41,672 bases of DNA from an uncultured Eubacteriales bacterium (lineage in GTDB: Bacteria > Bacillota > Clostridia > Christensenellales > UMGS416): contig UQLW01000028.1 in assembly GCA_900542005.1 (NCBI GenBank), forward strand, positions 1-41,672, read 5' to 3'. The translations under genes were made by a program, and so were the position numbers. The notes below the pieces were generated by a model. It worked only from the letters and a program-made list of their open reading frames with translations. It had not been told where the DNA came from and searched no databases. Of this stretch, positions 40,277 through 41,672 are shown in pieces; positions within the stretch are counted from its first letter, which is position 1; each line of letters begins with the position of its first letter.

Positions 40277-41672
40277 ATGAAAACACGGATGATCGTTTGC
40301 GCAGTATGCCTGCTTGCCCTGTGCCTTGGGGGCTGCTCCGGCGGTCAAGAGCGGGAGAGCGTCCAGGCTGAAGGGCCGCAGCCCTCCGACAGCGGCCAGA
40401 CGGTGCGCCTTACCCTGGACAGCACCATCCAGTTCCGGGGGACGCCCGAGAAACCGGCGCCTGAATGGGGCGAGGATCCGGTGTCGAGGCTGCTGGGCGA
40501 TATGGCTGGGGTCAGCGTGATCCTGAACCGTAATCAGGACGATATTGTGGGCGACAGCCTGGCGGACGTGCTGATCGCCTCCGGCGACTTCTCGGATCTC
40601 ATCTATGTCAGCACCCAGGAGGATATTGCGAAGCTGGCCAATGCCGACTATGCCAGCGCCCTGGATGAGCTGGCGGCGGCCTGCTGCCCCACCTTCTGGG
40701 ATAATTTCGATCCTATGGTTCCGCTCAACAATCAGGCGGAGGACGGGCATGTGTATGCAATCCGCAAGGGCTACCGGGGCGACCGCTTTTACGATGACCC
40801 AAACCTGCCGCTGGCGCCGCCGAGGATGATGGCACTGCGGAGGGACTGGCTTGAAAAAATGGGAGAGGAGCTGCCGCAATCGCTGGAGGAGCTGGAGGGC
40901 TTGCTCTACCGCGCCCGCGACAGAAAGGATGAGCTGGGGATCAGCGTCCCGCTCCGGTTGACGGGGCCGCTGGAGTCGCCGCTGTCCGACTGGATGGGCC
41001 TGGCCCAGGAGCCGGTGTGGGACGAGGCGGAGCAGAAGGTAAGCACGCCCTACCGGGAGCCGGGGTGGCTGGAGTATTTCCGCCTGATGAACCGGTGGTA
41101 TCGGGAGGGCGTGCTGGGGCTGCCGGAGGGGGAGGACCCATGGACGGCCTACACCGCCCGCACCCGGGACGGCGCCTTTGCCACCGGCTATGACAACCAG
41201 AAGATCTATGCGGCGGAAGCGTTGTTCGTCCTGCGGGAGGGGTCGCAGGCCCATGATACGCCCTTCCCCTATGTGCTCCTGGAGCAGCCGCTGGCCTATC
41301 AGGGCCAAGTCGCGCCCTATGCCGCCGATCACGAGGCTTTTTCTACCCAGGTTTCTGTGCATACCGGGGCCATCATGATCAGCAAATCCAGCCTCAAGCA
41401 GCAGGAGGCGCTCCGGTTTTTGCATTTCCTGGCGGGCGAGGAGGCCATGGAGATGGTTCGTTGGGGGGTAGAGGGCATGCACTATGAGCGGACGGAGTCC
41501 GGGGCCATGCGATACCTGCCGGAATACCAATATGAGGATACCTGGGTATACTATAGCGGCCCTCCCCAAATGCGAAAGGCCGGGATTGATTATTGGCTCT
41601 GGATCGAGGATGCCACAGTCAACGGGCAGCTGGACGCCTCGCCGGAGGCCTATTACACCAACAGCGACCGCA
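40277..41672 (+). CDS. Extracellular solute-binding lipoprotein (sugar-type), 3' end outside the window
   Basis: An open frame of 465 residues that runs off the window. AAAGGAGG lies 6 bases before the ATG. The signal peptide ends in a lipobox LGGC, so Cys20 would be lipidated, followed by a Ser/Gln/Glu-rich linker. The rest resembles family 1 (LplA/DUF3502-like) sugar-binding proteins of Firmicutes: ADVLIASGDFSDLIYV near 95, an MALRRDWLEKMGEELPQSLEELEGLL segment near 200, and a conserved WGVEGMHYER near the 400s. A permease pair may follow outside the window. The ligand cannot be read; oligosaccharides are usual. Confidence 0.9.
   Translation, partial: MKTRMIVCAVCLLALCLGGCSGGQERESVQAEGPQPSDSGQTVRLTLDSTIQFRGTPEKPAPEWGEDPVSRLLGDMAGVSVILNRNQDDIVGDSLADVLIASGDFSDLIYVSTQEDIAKLANADYASALDELAAACCPTFWDNFDPMVPLNNQAEDGHVYAIRKGYRGDRFYDDPNLPLAPPRMMALRRDWLEKMGEELPQSLEELEGLLYRARDRKDELGISVPLRLTGPLESPLSDWMGLAQEPVWDEAEQKVSTPYREPGWLEYFRLMNRWYREGVLGLPEGEDPWTAYTARTRDGAFATGYDNQKIYAAEALFVLREGSQAHDTPFPYVLLEQPLAYQGQVAPYAADHEAFSTQVSVHTGAIMISKSSLKQQEALRFLHFLAGEEAMEMVRWGVEGMHYERTESGAMRYLPEYQYEDTWVYYSGPPQMRKAGIDYWLWIEDATVNGQLDASPEAYYTNSDR

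Noticed and set aside
40223..41569. Minus-strand frame of 448 codons at the window end
   Set aside because: Antisense to the lipoprotein gene, which has a signal peptide, lipobox and a strong ribosome site.

Overview
The window is a stretch of a GC-rich, spore-forming Firmicute, most likely a gut Clostridia member. The evidence is spoIVA (spore coat ATPase), AddAB rather than RecBCD, BceRS/BceAB-type signalling and transport, strong AGGAGG ribosome sites and sigma-A promoters with 17-bp spacers. Genus cannot be read from the sequence alone. No rRNA, tRNA or CRISPR array was seen.

Layout. (1) About 110-5430: a visibly lower-GC block with an AraC regulator and a YclNOPQ-type ferric-siderophore importer. 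(2) 5.7-10.7 kb: spoIVA on the minus strand, then three sugar-handling genes (SIS isomerase, DUF4432 epimerase-like, phosphomannose-isomerase-like cupin). (3) 10.7-15.3 kb: a NatAB-like ABC exporter, recQ and a small zinc-ribbon membrane protein. (4) 15.4-17.4 kb: a P-loop kinase-like gene and a frameshifted TIM-barrel glycosidase-like gene. (5) 17.5-24.8 kb: an addB-addA-GNAT operon for double-strand break processing. (6) 24.8-27.8 kb: three genes from one near-perfect promoter, two glycine tetrad-repeat proteins around a DUF2089 regulator. (7) 28.0-31.9 kb: a tight seven-gene operon, MerR - YjbQ - DUF503 - Nudix - P-loop kinase - BceR - BceS. (8) 31.9-34.4 kb: a divergent AraC / methyltransferase-Ogt module. 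(9) 34.5-37.3 kb: BceAB-type peptide-antibiotic transporter. (10) 37.3-38.6 kb: an AT-rich island with a TnpV transposon-gene relic, another relic and an orphan gene. (11) 38.6-41.7 kb: PH-domain protein, cysteine synthase, and an extracellular solute-binding lipoprotein cut by the window end.

The strongest candidate for an undescribed system is region 6. Both repeat proteins are built from G-x-[VIL]-x tetrads with a strict 16-residue higher-order period, which suggests a cytoplasmic beta-solenoid with four tetrads per coil. All three proteins carry a similar short helical hairpin (SHOCT-like), and the promoter is embedded in a perfect 14-bp inverted repeat. A DUF2089-type regulator controlling two filament-like partners is a reasonable hypothesis, by loose analogy with the YvlB/LiaX group, but function is inferred only.
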